The notes under the pieces are model-generated. The model was not told the origin of the DNA, searched no databases, and saw nothing but the letters and a program-made list of their open reading frames with translations. From contig NZ_BJWG01000002.1 of the NCBI RefSeq assembly GCF_007990245.1, positions 62,001 through 126,000 of the forward strand: 64,000 nt of DNA, read 5' to 3'. This document shows, piece by piece, positions 32,474-43,745 of this stretch; the first letter of the stretch is position 1, and each line of letters begins with the position of its first letter. Both the position numbers and the translations under genes were made by a program. The DNA comes from Cellulomonas composti. GTDB taxonomy: Bacteria; Actinomycetota; Actinomycetes; Actinomycetales; Cellulomonadaceae.

Positions 32474-33423
32474 GCCCAGCCGCCAGCGCCGCGCGGCTGG
32501 TGGGCGCGGCGACGGCCCTGGCCGCCGGCGCACTGGCCTGGTCGTTCGTCGAGGCTCGGTGGTACGCGCTGCGCGAGGTGAGCGTGCCGGTGCTGCCGCC
32601 CGGGCAGGCGCCGCTGCGTGTGCTGCACGTCGCGGACCTGCACCTGACGCCGTCGCAGCCCGACAAGGTGGCCTGGGTGCGCGACCTCGCGTCGCTCGAC
32701 CCGCACCTCGTGGTCGACACCGGTGACAACTGGGCGCACGACGACGCGATGGGTCCGCTCATGACCGCGCTCGAGCCGTTGCTGGCCCGGCCCGGCGTCT
32801 TCGTGCTCGGTTCGAACGACTACGTCGCGCCGCAGCCGAAGAACCCGGCGCGCTACCTGCTCCCGGACGCCCGCCGTGCGCCCGCGCGCCCGCCGCACCA
32901 GCTGCCCTGGCGCGAGCTGGTCCGCCGGCTGACCTCGGCCGGCTGGCTCGACCTCGACAACCGCCGCGGCGTCCTGGACGTCGACGGTCGTCGGATCTCG
33001 TTCGTCGGGACCGACGACGCGCACCTCGACCGCGACCGCATGCCGCCCGCCGGCGGCCCCGACGACGCCCGCACGCGCGCCGACGAGCCCGTGGACTTGC
33101 ACCTGGGCGTCACGCACGCGCCGTATCGCCGCATCCTCGAGGCGATGCACGACGACGACGCCGACCTCGTGATCGCCGGCCACACGCACGGCGGCCAGCT
33201 CGCAGTACCGCTCTGGGGCGCGCTCGTGACCAACTGCGACCTCGACCCGGCACGTGCCAAGGGCCTGCACGGCTGGCCCGGTCCGCGGCCCGACGCCCCC
33301 GGCGGAGCGGGTTCCACCTGGCTGCACGTGAGCGCCGGACTAGGCACCTCGCCGTACGCCCCGGTGCGGTTCGCGTGCCGGCCGGAGGCCACGCTCCTGA
33401 CGCTCACGGCCGTGCCGGGCTGA
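32470..33423 (+). CDS. Membrane-anchored metallophosphoesterase
   Basis: A 317-residue calcineurin-like phosphoesterase with an N-terminal hydrophobic segment (RLVGAATALAAGALAWSFVE). Metal-binding motifs are in order: HVADLHL (DxH), VDTGDN (GD), GSNDY (GNH variant with Asn-Asp), VTHAPY and AGHTHGGQL (GHxH). The substrate is unknown; several YkuE/YaeI relatives act on lipids or cell-wall precursors. The GTG start overlaps the ponA2 stop (GTGA), so it is co-translated with the murein synthase as in mycobacteria. Confidence 0.92.
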   Translation: MSPAASAARLVGAATALAAGALAWSFVEARWYALREVSVPVLPPGQAPLRVLHVADLHLTPSQPDKVAWVRDLASLDPHLVVDTGDNWAHDDAMGPLMTALEPLLARPGVFVLGSNDYVAPQPKNPARYLLPDARRAPARPPHQLPWRELVRRLTSAGWLDLDNRRGVLDVDGRRISFVGTDDAHLDRDRMPPAGGPDDARTRADEPVDLHLGVTHAPYRRILEAMHDDDADLVIAGHTHGGQLAVPLWGALVTNCDLDPARAKGLHGWPGPRPDAPGGAGSTWLHVSAGLGTSPYAPVRFACRPEATLLTLTAVPG

Positions 33424-33477
33424 CCCGCACCGGGTTTCGTGAGTCGCGGGTTCGTCGGCTATCCTTGCGAGGCTCCA

Positions 33478-33551
<74 letters not shown>

Positions 33552-33558
33552 CGCACAA

Positions 33559-33596
33559 GAGTGAAGGCCCTGGTCATCGGACCAGGGCCTTCACTC
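33559..33596. terminator. Strong bidirectional terminator after tRNA-Pro
   Basis: A 17-bp perfect stem, 33559-33575 with 33580-33596 (GTGAAGGCCCTGGTC core), closes on the tetraloop ATCG. It ends tRNA-Pro on the plus strand and the DUF4097 operon on the minus strand. Confidence 0.9.
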
Positions 33597-33607
33597 GTTC
33601 TCGGGTG

Positions 33608-34432
33608 TCAGCGGCGCGGGCCCAGGTAGCTGACCGGGCCGTTGGACGTCCGGATGTAGACGTGGATGTCGGCGGCGGGGTCGGTGGGACCCTCCACGAC
33701 CTCACGACCGTTCGAGGTGTCGATGTCGAGCGCCACGGGCAGGCCCGTGCCGTGCACCACCACGGGGCCGTTGCTCGTCGTGGCCCGGATGTTCGCCCGC
33801 GCGTCCGCGACCTCGACCGCGCCGTTGCTCGACTCGGCCACCACGTCGCCCGCGACGTCCTCGACCGTGACACGCCCGTTGCTCGTGCGGAGCGTCGCGT
33901 CGCCGCCCAGTCCCGTGGCCTCGACGGCGCCGTTGCTGGTGCGCACGTCGACGTCGCCGACGATGCCCTCGGCGCGCACGGCGCCGTTCGAGGTCCGCAC
34001 CACCACCGCGGTGTCCGCGGGGAGCGTCACGTCCAGCGCGGTGTCGCAGTTGGACACGTTGCGCCACGTGCAGCGGTAGGAGACGACGAGACGGTCGGCG
34101 GACTCCTGGACGACCCAGGTCGGGTCGGAGAACGCGAAGCGCGCGCTGCGGTCCACCACGACCTCGTCGGAGCCGGGGGCTGCAGCGGTGACGGTCACGT
34201 CGCCGTCGGCGACGAGCTCGACGGTCGCGGCGGCCGCGAGCGTCTCCTGGGCGGACACCTCCTGGCGGGCGACGAGGCTCGCAAAGCTGATCGAGGCGTC
34301 CAGGATCACGACGACGCCGATCGCGCCGCCGACCCAGGCGAGCGTGCGCCCGAGCGAAGAGCGCCGCGGGTCCGCGGGCGGCGGGGTCGTGGGCGGGGTC
34401 GTGGGCAGGGGGGCCTGCACGGCGGTGGTCAT
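33608..34432 (-). CDS. DUF4097 putative adhesin-type beta-repeat protein, membrane-anchored
   Basis: A 274-residue protein. A Pro/Thr-rich cytoplasmic N-terminus and one membrane segment (about 30-50) precede an extracellular beta-solenoid. Its repeats of about 17-18 residues contain SNG (VRTSNGAVRAEGIVGDVD, VRTSNGAVEATGLGGDA and so on, about seven copies). This is the DUF4097 family, often paired with two-component systems or phage-shock-type regulators. The ATG overlaps the response regulator stop (ATGA), so it is the last gene of the kinase-regulator operon. It may be the system's output or feedback partner. Confidence 0.88.
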   Translation of the reverse strand: MTTAVQAPLPTTPPTTPPPADPRRSSLGRTLAWVGGAIGVVVILDASISFASLVARQEVSAQETLAAAATVELVADGDVTVTAAAPGSDEVVVDRSARFAFSDPTWVVQESADRLVVSYRCTWRNVSNCDTALDVTLPADTAVVVRTSNGAVRAEGIVGDVDVRTSNGAVEATGLGGDATLRTSNGRVTVEDVAGDVVAESSNGAVEVADARANIRATTSNGPVVVHGTGLPVALDIDTSNGREVVEGPTDPAADIHVYIRTSNGPVSYLGPRR

Positions 34433-35091
34433 GACTCTCCGTTCGGTCGGTGCTCGAGCCAGCGCAGCACGGCCAGCACGCGACGGTGGTCGTCGGAGTC
34501 CGGGGGGAGCCCGAGCTTGGTGAGGATCGAGGTGACGTGCTTCTCGACAGCCGGCAGCCCGACGACGAGCCGGTCGGCGATCGCCGAGTTGGAGCGACCC
34601 TCGGCCATCAGAGCCATGACCTCGCGCTCGCGCGGCGTGAGGTCCTCGAGCCCGGTGCGGGTCGCGCGGGCCATGATCTGCGCGACGACCTCCGGGTCGA
34701 TGACGGTGCCACCGGCTGCGACCCGCGCGATCGCGTCGAGCAGCTCGTCCACGTCGGTCACCCGGTCCTTGAGCACGTAGCCCAGGCCGCGCACGTCGCG
34801 CGCGAACAGCTCGCGGGCATAGCGCTGCTCGACGTACTGCGAGAGCACGAGCACCGGCAGCCCGGGGTGCAGGCTGCGCAGGTGGATCGCCGCCCGCAGC
34901 CCCTCGTCGGTGTGCGACGGCGGCATCCGCACGTCGGTGACCAGCACGTCGGGCGTCGCGGCGGCCGGGCCGAGCGCCGCGACCAGCTCGTCGGCCGTGC
35001 GGTAGCCCGTCACCTCGTGCCCCTCGGCGGTCAGCAGTCTGGTCAGGCCGTCCAGCAGGAGGACCGAGTCCTCCGCGATCACGATGCGCAT
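34429..35091 (-). CDS. NarL/LuxR-family response regulator
   Basis: A 220-residue regulator. The receiver begins MRIVIAEDSVLLLDGLTRLL with the phospho-Asp in VLVTDVRMPP and Lys in YVLKDRV. The C-terminal LuxR HTH is LTPREREVMALMAEGRSNSA then IADRLVVGLPAVEKHVTSIL. The ATG is inside the 3' end of the kinase gene (13-bp overlap). Its partner is the HisKA_3 kinase at 35079-36464. The downstream DUF4097 gene is a likely co-regulated output. Confidence 0.93.
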   Translation of the reverse strand: MRIVIAEDSVLLLDGLTRLLTAEGHEVTGYRTADELVAALGPAAATPDVLVTDVRMPPSHTDEGLRAAIHLRSLHPGLPVLVLSQYVEQRYARELFARDVRGLGYVLKDRVTDVDELLDAIARVAAGGTVIDPEVVAQIMARATRTGLEDLTPREREVMALMAEGRSNSAIADRLVVGLPAVEKHVTSILTKLGLPPDSDDHRRVLAVLRWLEHRPNGES

Positions 35092-36464
35092 CCGAGCTCC
35101 ACGGTGAGGGTCGTGCCGGCCCCGGCGGGGCTGGCCAGGTCGAACGTGCCGTCCAGCGCCGCGACGCGGGCGCGCAGCCCGTCGAGCCCGGAGCCGGGTG
35201 CTGCGACGGCACCGCCTCGTCCGTCGTCGTGCACCACGAGGCGCAGCCGGCCGTCCGCGCACGTCACGGTGACGTCCGCGCGCGTGGCGGCGGCGTGCTT
35301 CGCGACGTTCGTCAGGGCCTCGGCGACGACGAAGTACGCGGCGGCCTGCGCCGCGGACCCGCAGCGGGCGAGCGTGTCGTCGTCGGGCGTGCGGACCGTG
35401 ACGGGGACCGGGCACCGGGAGGCGAGCGCGCTCAGCGCGGCGTCGAGTCCACGGTCGGTCAGGACCGCCGGGTGGATGCCGCGGACGAGGTCGCGCAGCT
35501 CGGCGAGCGTCTCCTGCACCTCGCGGTGCGCGTACTCGAGGGCGGCGGCCGCCTCCGGGTCCGACGAGCTGCGCCGCCTGGCCGCGCCGAGCTCGAGCCC
35601 GAGCGCGACGAGCCGCTGCTGCGCGCCGTCGTGCAGGTCGCGCTCGATGCGGCGGCGTTCGTCGTCGGCGGCGCCCACGACGAGGTCGCGGGTGACCTCG
35701 ACGTGCGCGGCACGCTCCTCGGCGCGCTCGCGTGCCGCATCGGCCAGCGCCACCTGCTGCGCGGCGACTGGGCTGCCGAGCAGGCCGCGTGCCATCCGGA
35801 CCTGCAGCAGCGACGCGCCCTGCGCGGCGAGGGCCGCGAGCCACAGGGCCACGACACCGGCCCCGACGAGCACGAGCGACAACGCCCCACGCGACAGCCC
35901 GGACCAGTCCTGGAGCACCGGACCCGGGCCGTAGGCCGGCGCCAGGATGCCGGCGACCGCGGCGCCACCGAACCCGGCGACCAGCGCGAACGCGAACGAG
36001 CTCGTGAGGACCGAGAGCACCGCGTACCCGCTCGCCGCCCAGGCGCGGCCGTCACGCAGGGGCGTGAGGAGCTTCGACCAGAAGCCCGGTCCGCCGCGCG
36101 GGTGCACGGGCGGCTGCACGATCGCGCCGGTCTGGGCTGCGAGGCGAGCGATCTCGACGCGTGCGAACCACCGCATCACGAGCTGGGACAGGACGAGCAT
36201 CGGCAGGCCCAGCCCCAGGACCAGGACCAGCGAGACGCTCGTCGGGATCCAGGCCAGGAGGAGCACCCCGACTGCCAGCAGCCACGGCCAGCCGACGATC
36301 GTCTGCGCGACGGCCCGCCAGGTCGACCCCGACACCGGCGCCAGCGCGAGCTCGCGACCGCCGCGCAGCGCGGGCGCGACGGTCCCGAGGTCGTACGCGG
36401 TCGACGGGCAGGGACCGACGACGGGACCGGTCTGCGTCGGTGCCGGGGCCAGGTGCAAGGTCAT
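35079..36464 (-). CDS. NarL-system sensor histidine kinase (HisKA_3)
   Basis: A 461-residue kinase. Two pairs of membrane segments lie at about 55-95 and 140-215. The HisKA_3 dimerisation helix has the phospho-His in DERRRIERDLHDGAQQRLVA. The HATPase_c domain has the N box in AEALTNVAKHAAA and G box in DDGRGGAVAAPGSGLDGLRAR. The sensor is membrane-embedded without a large extracellular domain, as in kinases that sense envelope stress. The ATG has TAGGTT exactly 6 nt upstream, so this operon promoter is leaderless. Confidence 0.93.
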   Translation of the reverse strand: MTLHLAPAPTQTGPVVGPCPSTAYDLGTVAPALRGGRELALAPVSGSTWRAVAQTIVGWPWLLAVGVLLLAWIPTSVSLVLVLGLGLPMLVLSQLVMRWFARVEIARLAAQTGAIVQPPVHPRGGPGFWSKLLTPLRDGRAWAASGYAVLSVLTSSFAFALVAGFGGAAVAGILAPAYGPGPVLQDWSGLSRGALSLVLVGAGVVALWLAALAAQGASLLQVRMARGLLGSPVAAQQVALADAARERAEERAAHVEVTRDLVVGAADDERRRIERDLHDGAQQRLVALGLELGAARRRSSSDPEAAAALEYAHREVQETLAELRDLVRGIHPAVLTDRGLDAALSALASRCPVPVTVRTPDDDTLARCGSAAQAAAYFVVAEALTNVAKHAAATRADVTVTCADGRLRLVVHDDGRGGAVAAPGSGLDGLRARVAALDGTFDLASPAGAGTTLTVELGCAS

Positions 36465-36643
36465 GCGACGAACCTAGGGCGCCCGGCTCGCCCGGGGACA
36501 TCCCGCCGTCCCACCGGTCCCCGGTAGGGACTCCCCTACCGACGCGCCGGACCGCTCCCCGAGGACGCCGGCCGCACGCGTGGGCGCCGGCAGGACGTGG
36601 CGCCCTCGCGCGCGCCTGGCGCACTCGAGGTCGAGCGGCGGCG

Positions 36644-38964
<2,321 letters not shown>

Positions 38965-39068
38965 GTGCTGCTCCATCTGTCGCCGGTCGCCGTCTGTCTC
39001 AACGGCCCGCCGGGTCTTTGTAGGTCGCGGCGATGGTAGCCACGACCGCGTGGCGGACGCCAGCGATA

Positions 39069-39494
39069 TCAGGATGTGGTCGCGACCTCGCGCAGCGCTC
39101 GTCGGAACGGCCGGCACGTGAGTGCGAGCACCACGACCGTCAGGCCCGCGGGCAGCGCGGCGACGAGCAGCGCGAGCGCCCCACCCTCCCCGACGAGGGC
39201 CGCGACGACGATCGCGAGGATGCCGCCGACGGCCACGACGAACGCCGTCGGGACCAGGTCGTCGAGCCACCTGCCGCCCGCGCGGGGTGCCGTCACGGAG
39301 ACCGCGCACAGCACCGCGACCGCGGCCGCGACGACGAGCACGACGGCCAGCGCCCCCGCACCCGGGCCCATGGAGTCCGTCGCAGCCAGTGCGAGGACAC
39401 CGAGCGCGATCCCGCCCAGCAGCACGGCGACCAGCCACACCACGACGACGAACGCGCGACGGCGACCGGGCGTCAGGCGCCGCTCGTCGGTCAC
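39069..39494 (-). CDS. Membrane protein of the type VII-like cluster
   Basis: A 141-residue protein with four hydrophobic segments ([40 protein letters not shown] and two more) and short charged ends. It matches no family I know. The GTG overlaps the stop of the WxG-type gene upstream (GTGA), and it is the last gene of a four-gene operon running from 41356. It may anchor or protect against its neighbours, which is inference. Confidence 0.7.
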   Translation of the reverse strand: MTDERRLTPGRRRAFVVVVWLVAVLLGGIALGVLALAATDSMGPGAGALAVVLVVAAAVAVLCAVSVTAPRAGGRWLDDLVPTAFVVAVGGILAIVVAALVGEGGALALLVAALPAGLTVVVLALTCRPFRRALREVATTS

Positions 39495-40207
39495 GACACG
39501 ACCGCCTTCGGCCACGACCCCCCACCGAACGCGGCGTCGGCCAGGCCTCGCTCGATGTCGGACTTCGCGTTGCCGGAGTCGACACTCAGCTTGATGCCGG
39601 CGGCCGTCGTCGCCGCGAGGAACGCCGCGACGCCGACCCCGAGCGCGAACGGGGCCGCCGGCGCCGTGAACACGCCGCACGCCGCCGCGATCGCCGTCGC
39701 CGCCAACCCGAGCAGCGTGACCAACGCGACGCCGACCGCCACGAACTCCACCCACAACGCGGTCGCGACGGCCCCCAGGGCCTTGCTCATCGTGTCGGCC
39801 AGGCTGGTCTTCGCCGCGGCGATCGCCGCGCGCTGCGGACCGAGCGCCTGCTTGTACCGGTCCGCCGCGATGCCGACCCACACGTCGTCGGCGAGCAGCG
39901 TGCCGGCGTCCGCCACGGTGGCCTCACCGCCCACAGGCTGGCCGACCTCGTTCGTCCACCGGCCCGCGAGCGCCTGGAGGGCACCCGGGTCGCCGGGTCT
40001 GCTGAAGTACCGCGCGATCCAGTCCCACAGCGGGGTGAGCTTCTCGCACAGCCAGTCCCAGGCGTCGAGCAGCCGGTCGCGCAGGTAGCCGAGCCAGTCC
40101 GGGATCCGCCCGATCGTCTCGCTGACCTGCTCGTAGAGGTCCTGCACCGCCTCCTGGAGCTGCTGCACGAGCTGCTCGAGCTCCTTCAGGAGTGCGTTCG
40201 CGTCCAT
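39491..40207 (-). CDS. WXG100-like / putative type VII secretion-associated protein
   Basis: A 238-residue protein. The first 80 residues are helical and Leu/Gln-rich ([20 protein letters not shown]). Next comes a WxG-type turn, [16 protein letters not shown], the pattern of ESX/WXG100 helical hairpins. Two hydrophobic segments follow ([20 protein letters not shown] and [18 protein letters not shown]), which are unusual for a small secreted WXG100 protein. It could be a membrane-inserting substrate. The ATG at 40207 follows a purine-rich stretch. No secretion ATPase (EccC) is nearby. Confidence 0.65.
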   Translation of the reverse strand: MDANALLKELEQLVQQLQEAVQDLYEQVSETIGRIPDWLGYLRDRLLDAWDWLCEKLTPLWDWIARYFSRPGDPGALQALAGRWTNEVGQPVGGEATVADAGTLLADDVWVGIAADRYKQALGPQRAAIAAAKTSLADTMSKALGAVATALWVEFVAVGVALVTLLGLAATAIAAACGVFTAPAAPFALGVGVAAFLAATTAAGIKLSVDSGNAKSDIERGLADAAFGGGSWPKAVVS

Positions 40208-40238
40208 GTCGTCCCCCTCGTCGATCCCGTTCCGGTGG

Positions 40239-40556
40239 TCATTCGCGCGGGGTCCACATGCCCGCGTACGTCGCCCGCGCGCGCTCGTCGCTCGCGGCGT
40301 AGGCGTCGCGGACCTCGATGAGCGTGGTCCCGATGAGGTCCGTCTCGACGCGGCCCTCACCGAGACGGCTCGAGATCGTCGACACCGCCCGCGAGTACAC
40401 GTCGAGGAGACCGCTGTCGACCGCGGCCCAGGACAGCTGGACGTCCGTGGCCGTGAGCGTCGCGGCGGTCTTGCTCGCCGCGTCCAGCACCTCGGACAGC
40501 TCGTGCCAGCGGCCGGCGTCCTCCGTCAGCGCCTCGAGCGCGATCGTCAGGTCCAC
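40239..40556 (-). CDS. EspC/WXG100-type small helical secretion substrate
   Basis: A 105-residue helical protein. It carries the type VII secretion signal YxxxD/E near its end as Y86-AAS-D90 in RDAYAASDERARATY, preceded by the long helices expected of the family. It resembles EspC-type substrates in size and layout. The GTG start is behind AGGAGGAG and overlaps the upstream gene by 10 bp. Likely a partner of the WxG-type protein downstream. Confidence 0.7.
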   Translation of the reverse strand: MDLTIALEALTEDAGRWHELSEVLDAASKTAATLTATDVQLSWAAVDSGLLDVYSRAVSTISSRLGEGRVETDLIGTTLIEVRDAYAASDERARATYAGMWTPRE

Positions 40557-41356
40557 TGCTCCTCCTCGGTTCCTGCGCGACTGGTGCCGGCCGGCTCGGC
40601 CGTCGTGGTGTCCGCCGCGTTGCGGCGCAGGCTCGCGACGAACGCCTCGGGGTCGTCCATCGCCCGCGACAGCCGCCCGACGGGGCTGTCGGCGACGATC
40701 GCGGCGGGGTCGTGCCCCGCCGCGGCCCGGCCCGCCTCGCGGAGCGCCTCGAGCGTCTGGTGCGCGACGTTCGCGGCGTGCGCCCGCGCAAGCCACGACT
40801 CGTCGTACCGGATCGCGAGCGGCGCGCCGAGGCCGCTGACCGCCGCCTCGACGTGCCCGTCCGGGCTACGTCCGACGAACTGCGCGGCGACCGTCGCGTC
40901 GAGCTGCGCGCGCAGACCGCGCACCGAGTCGTTGACCTCGCGGAACGTCGCCACCAGTGCCTGCAGGACGTCGGGCGGGACGGAGTCGCCGCCCGCTGTC
41001 AGAGCGGCCTTGAGGCGGTCGACCGGCGCGGTGTCGGGAGGCACCGGTGCCGCGGGGGTGGGCGGCGGCCCGTCCGTCTCGACGACCGACTCGCCCCAGG
41101 CCTGCAACCGGGCCACACCGGCCGCCTGCACGGCCTCCAGGACCGCCGCGCCGAGCAGAGCCGGCTCGACCTCCTGGTCCCAGCCGGTCGCGATCCGGAC
41201 CGTGGTCACCCGGCCGGCGGCGTCCAGCCCCACCTCGACCACGCCCGCACCGTCCTGCCCCCTCGACGGCCCTGTCGCGGACCGCCCGAATGGCGCCGCC
41301 GCTCGGGCGGTCGCCTCGGCGAGCCGGTCGAGCTCCGATCGTGTCGGCTCCTGCAC
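40547..41356 (-). CDS. YbaB/EbfC-like domain protein of the type VII-like cluster
   Basis: A 269-residue protein. Residues 5-95 resemble the YbaB/EbfC nucleoid-associated fold, with strands GVVEVGLDAAGRVTTVRIAT and a helix EPALLGAAVLEAVQAAGVAR. The rest is helical and rich in Ala. Such YbaB-like proteins accompany WXG100 genes in many actinobacteria. The GTG at 41356 follows AAGGGGGA. A -10-like TACGGT lies upstream. First gene of the four-gene operon. The role is unknown. Confidence 0.65.
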   Translation of the reverse strand: MQEPTRSELDRLAEATARAAAPFGRSATGPSRGQDGAGVVEVGLDAAGRVTTVRIATGWDQEVEPALLGAAVLEAVQAAGVARLQAWGESVVETDGPPPTPAAPVPPDTAPVDRLKAALTAGGDSVPPDVLQALVATFREVNDSVRGLRAQLDATVAAQFVGRSPDGHVEAAVSGLGAPLAIRYDESWLARAHAANVAHQTLEALREAGRAAAGHDPAAIVADSPVGRLSRAMDDPEAFVASLRRNAADTTTAEPAGTSRAGTEEEQWT

Positions 41357-41517
41357 GTGTCCCCCTTCGTCGCCGTCGCGCCTGCACCGTATCAACCCGC
41401 CCGATTTGTCGCTGACGTTCCTCCACAACTGCGTACCCGTCCGGTCGCACGCCGCGGCCCGCGGAGTCATCCCGCGGTCGGATGCCCCCGCTCGCGCGAC
41501 TTCGTAGCGTGCCGAGC

Positions 41518-42588
41518 ATGACGACAACACCCGACGAACCGGCCGGCAACGCGGCCGGCAGGGACGCCTCCGTCGCAGCCACGTCGGTCTCGCCGCCGCC
41601 ACCTGCCCCGGCACTCTCTGCACCGCCCTCGTCGGCGCACGGGATCAGCGTGCGGGGCGTGCGACGCGCGTTCGGCACCGTGCAGGCGCTGGACGGGGTC
41701 ACGTTCGACGCCCGGCCCGGCGCCGTCACCGCCCTCGTCGGACCGAACGGCTGCGGCAAGACGACGCTGCTGCTCGTGCTCGCGGGCCTGCTCGTGCCGG
41801 ACTCGGGCGAGGCGCGCGTCGCCGGGCTCGACCCCGTGACACAGGGGCCGTCGGCCCGCGCCCGCACCGGCTGGATGCCCGACGCCTTCGGCACGTGGGA
41901 CTCCCTGACGGCACGCGAGGTGCTCACGACGTTCGCCGCCGCCTACCGGATGCCCGGTGGACGCTCCCGGGCGAGGGTCGACGAGCTGCTCGCGACCGTC
42001 CACCTGTCCGAGTACGCGCAGCGCCCCGCGAGCGTGCTGTCGCGTGGCCAGAAGCAGCGGCTCGGCCTGGCCCGCGCGCTCGTGCACGAGCCGCAGGTGC
42101 TGCTCCTCGACGAGCCGGCGTCCGGCCTCGACCCCCGCTCGCGCGTCGACCTGCGGCTGCTGCTGCGCCGCCTCGCCGACGAGGGCTGCACGGTACTGGT
42201 CTCGAGCCACGTCCTGACCGAGCTCGAGGAGATGTGCGACGACGCGGTGTTCCTCTCGCGCGGTCGCACGATCGACGCGCCGGCCGGCGGGTTCGGGTCC
42301 GCCCCGGGCGACTCCCGGCGCACCTACCACGTGCGCGCGCTCTCGTTCGCGACGCTCACCGGCTGGCTCACCTCGGTGGGCGCCGCGTGGCGTCCCGACG
42401 ACGAGGCCGCCGCGACCGTCGGCGACCCGCCCGGGGCGGGTGGTGTGCACCTCGAGGTCGCGGGCGACGAGGGTGCGGCCACTCTCGTGCGCGACGCTGT
42501 CGCGGCCGGGGTGCCGCTCGTCTCGATCGCACCCGCGACGGGCGCCCTGGAACGTGCCTACCTGGCCCTCGAGGAGGAACGGCGATGA
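41518..42588 (+). CDS. ABC transporter ATP-binding protein
   Basis: A 356-residue ABC ATPase with a Pro/Ala-rich N-terminal extension of about 40 residues. Walker A is GPNGCGKTT, the signature motif is the divergent LSRGQKQRLGLARAL and Walker B is LLLDEPASGLDP. The C-terminal 100 residues form an accessory domain seen in drug or antimicrobial exporters of the CcmA/YhcH type. ATG 41518 has TAGCGT 7 nt upstream. Its stop overlaps the permease start. Confidence 0.93.
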   Translation: MTTTPDEPAGNAAGRDASVAATSVSPPPPAPALSAPPSSAHGISVRGVRRAFGTVQALDGVTFDARPGAVTALVGPNGCGKTTLLLVLAGLLVPDSGEARVAGLDPVTQGPSARARTGWMPDAFGTWDSLTAREVLTTFAAAYRMPGGRSRARVDELLATVHLSEYAQRPASVLSRGQKQRLGLARALVHEPQVLLLDEPASGLDPRSRVDLRLLLRRLADEGCTVLVSSHVLTELEEMCDDAVFLSRGRTIDAPAGGFGSAPGDSRRTYHVRALSFATLTGWLTSVGAAWRPDDEAAATVGDPPGAGGVHLEVAGDEGAATLVRDAVAAGVPLVSIAPATGALERAYLALEEERR

Positions 42589-43697
42589 CCACGACGCTCG
42601 ACGAGAGCCCTTCGACCGAGACGACCCGCGCGCGCGACGTGTGGGGCCTGTCCGCCCACGGCGTGCGGACCGTCGCCGCGCTCGAGCTGCGTCAGCGGGT
42701 GCGTTCGACGCGCTGGGTGGTGGCGCTGATCGTCTGGGTCGTGGTGATCGGCGCGATCACCGTGCTGATCTCGGGCGCGATCGGCCAGCTCTTCGGCACG
42801 TCCGACTCGTCGCTGAGCGACGAGCACGGCGCGCTGCTCTACTCGGCGGTCGTGTTCCTGGTGCTCGGGCTCGGTCTGCTCGTGACGCCCACGCTGTCCT
42901 CCACGTCGGTCAACGGCGACCGCGCCGCGGGCACGCTCGCGACGCTGCAGGTCACGCTGCTCACGCCGGCCGAGATCGCGTTCGGCAAGGTCCTGGCGTC
43001 GTGGGTCGCCGCGTGCGCCTTCCTCGTCGCGAGCACGCCGTTCCTCGCGTTCGCCATCGCGACCGGCAGCACCCCGTGGGTCTCCCTGCTGCGGGTCGTG
43101 CTGATCGTCTCGCTGCTGCTGGCGTCGGTGTGCGCGATCGGGCTCGGGATGTCCGCGCTCGTCGCGCGCGGTGCCGGCTCGACCGTGCTCACCTTCGTCG
43201 TCGTGGCCGCCACGACGTTCCTCGCGCCGCTCCTGTTCGGGCTCACCTACCCGGCGGTCTCGCACGACGAACAGGTGCAGGTCTGGTCGATGCCCGCCTC
43301 GTGGACCGGCGAAGGTGACATGACCTGCGAGTGGACCACGCAGCAGCGCAGCGTCGGCCACACCGAGCGCACCTGGTGGCTGCTCGCGATCAACCCGTTC
43401 GTCATCACCGCCGACGGCGCCGGGACGCCCGCGAGCAGTTCGCAGGGCGCCTCGGACGGCGACGCGCTCGGCGGGTTGCGTGACGTGGTCCGCCAGGTGC
43501 GTTCCGGGCCGACCGCAGGGCTAAACGAATGCTGGAACGACCCGGACAGCTTCCCGTCGCAGGACGCCGTGACGGCGCCGGTGTGGCCGTGGGGCCTGGC
43601 CGCCAACCTGCTGCTCGGCGCCGCCGGCCTCGTCGTCGCGATCCGTCGCCTGACGGTCCCCCGGCGCACGCTCCCCCGCGGGACGCGCGTCGCCTGA
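42585..43697 (+). CDS. ABC-2 type transporter permease
   Basis: A 370-residue membrane partner of the ATPase upstream. It has an N-terminal membrane segment after VAALELRQRVRSTRW. The ABC-2 core contains GDRAAGTLATLQVTLLTPAE and five further hydrophobic segments. Between the last two lies a loop of about 110 residues with two Cys residues (MTCEWTTQQ, LNECWNDP) that should be extracytoplasmic and may form a disulfide. The substrate is unknown. The start overlaps the ATPase stop (ATGA). Confidence 0.9.
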   Translation: MTTTLDESPSTETTRARDVWGLSAHGVRTVAALELRQRVRSTRWVVALIVWVVVIGAITVLISGAIGQLFGTSDSSLSDEHGALLYSAVVFLVLGLGLLVTPTLSSTSVNGDRAAGTLATLQVTLLTPAEIAFGKVLASWVAACAFLVASTPFLAFAIATGSTPWVSLLRVVLIVSLLLASVCAIGLGMSALVARGAGSTVLTFVVVAATTFLAPLLFGLTYPAVSHDEQVQVWSMPASWTGEGDMTCEWTTQQRSVGHTERTWWLLAINPFVITADGAGTPASSSQGASDGDALGGLRDVVRQVRSGPTAGLNECWNDPDSFPSQDAVTAPVWPWGLAANLLLGAAGLVVAIRRLTVPRRTLPRGTRVA

Positions 43698-43745
43698 CCG
43701 CCCGGCGACCCGCCCGGTCCCACCGGCGGGCCGCCCGCGGGTCCG

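Noticed and set aside
38965..39068. Lysine riboswitch upstream of lysC
   Set aside because: The leader is only about 70 nt, too short for a lysine aptamer, and shows no matching stems.
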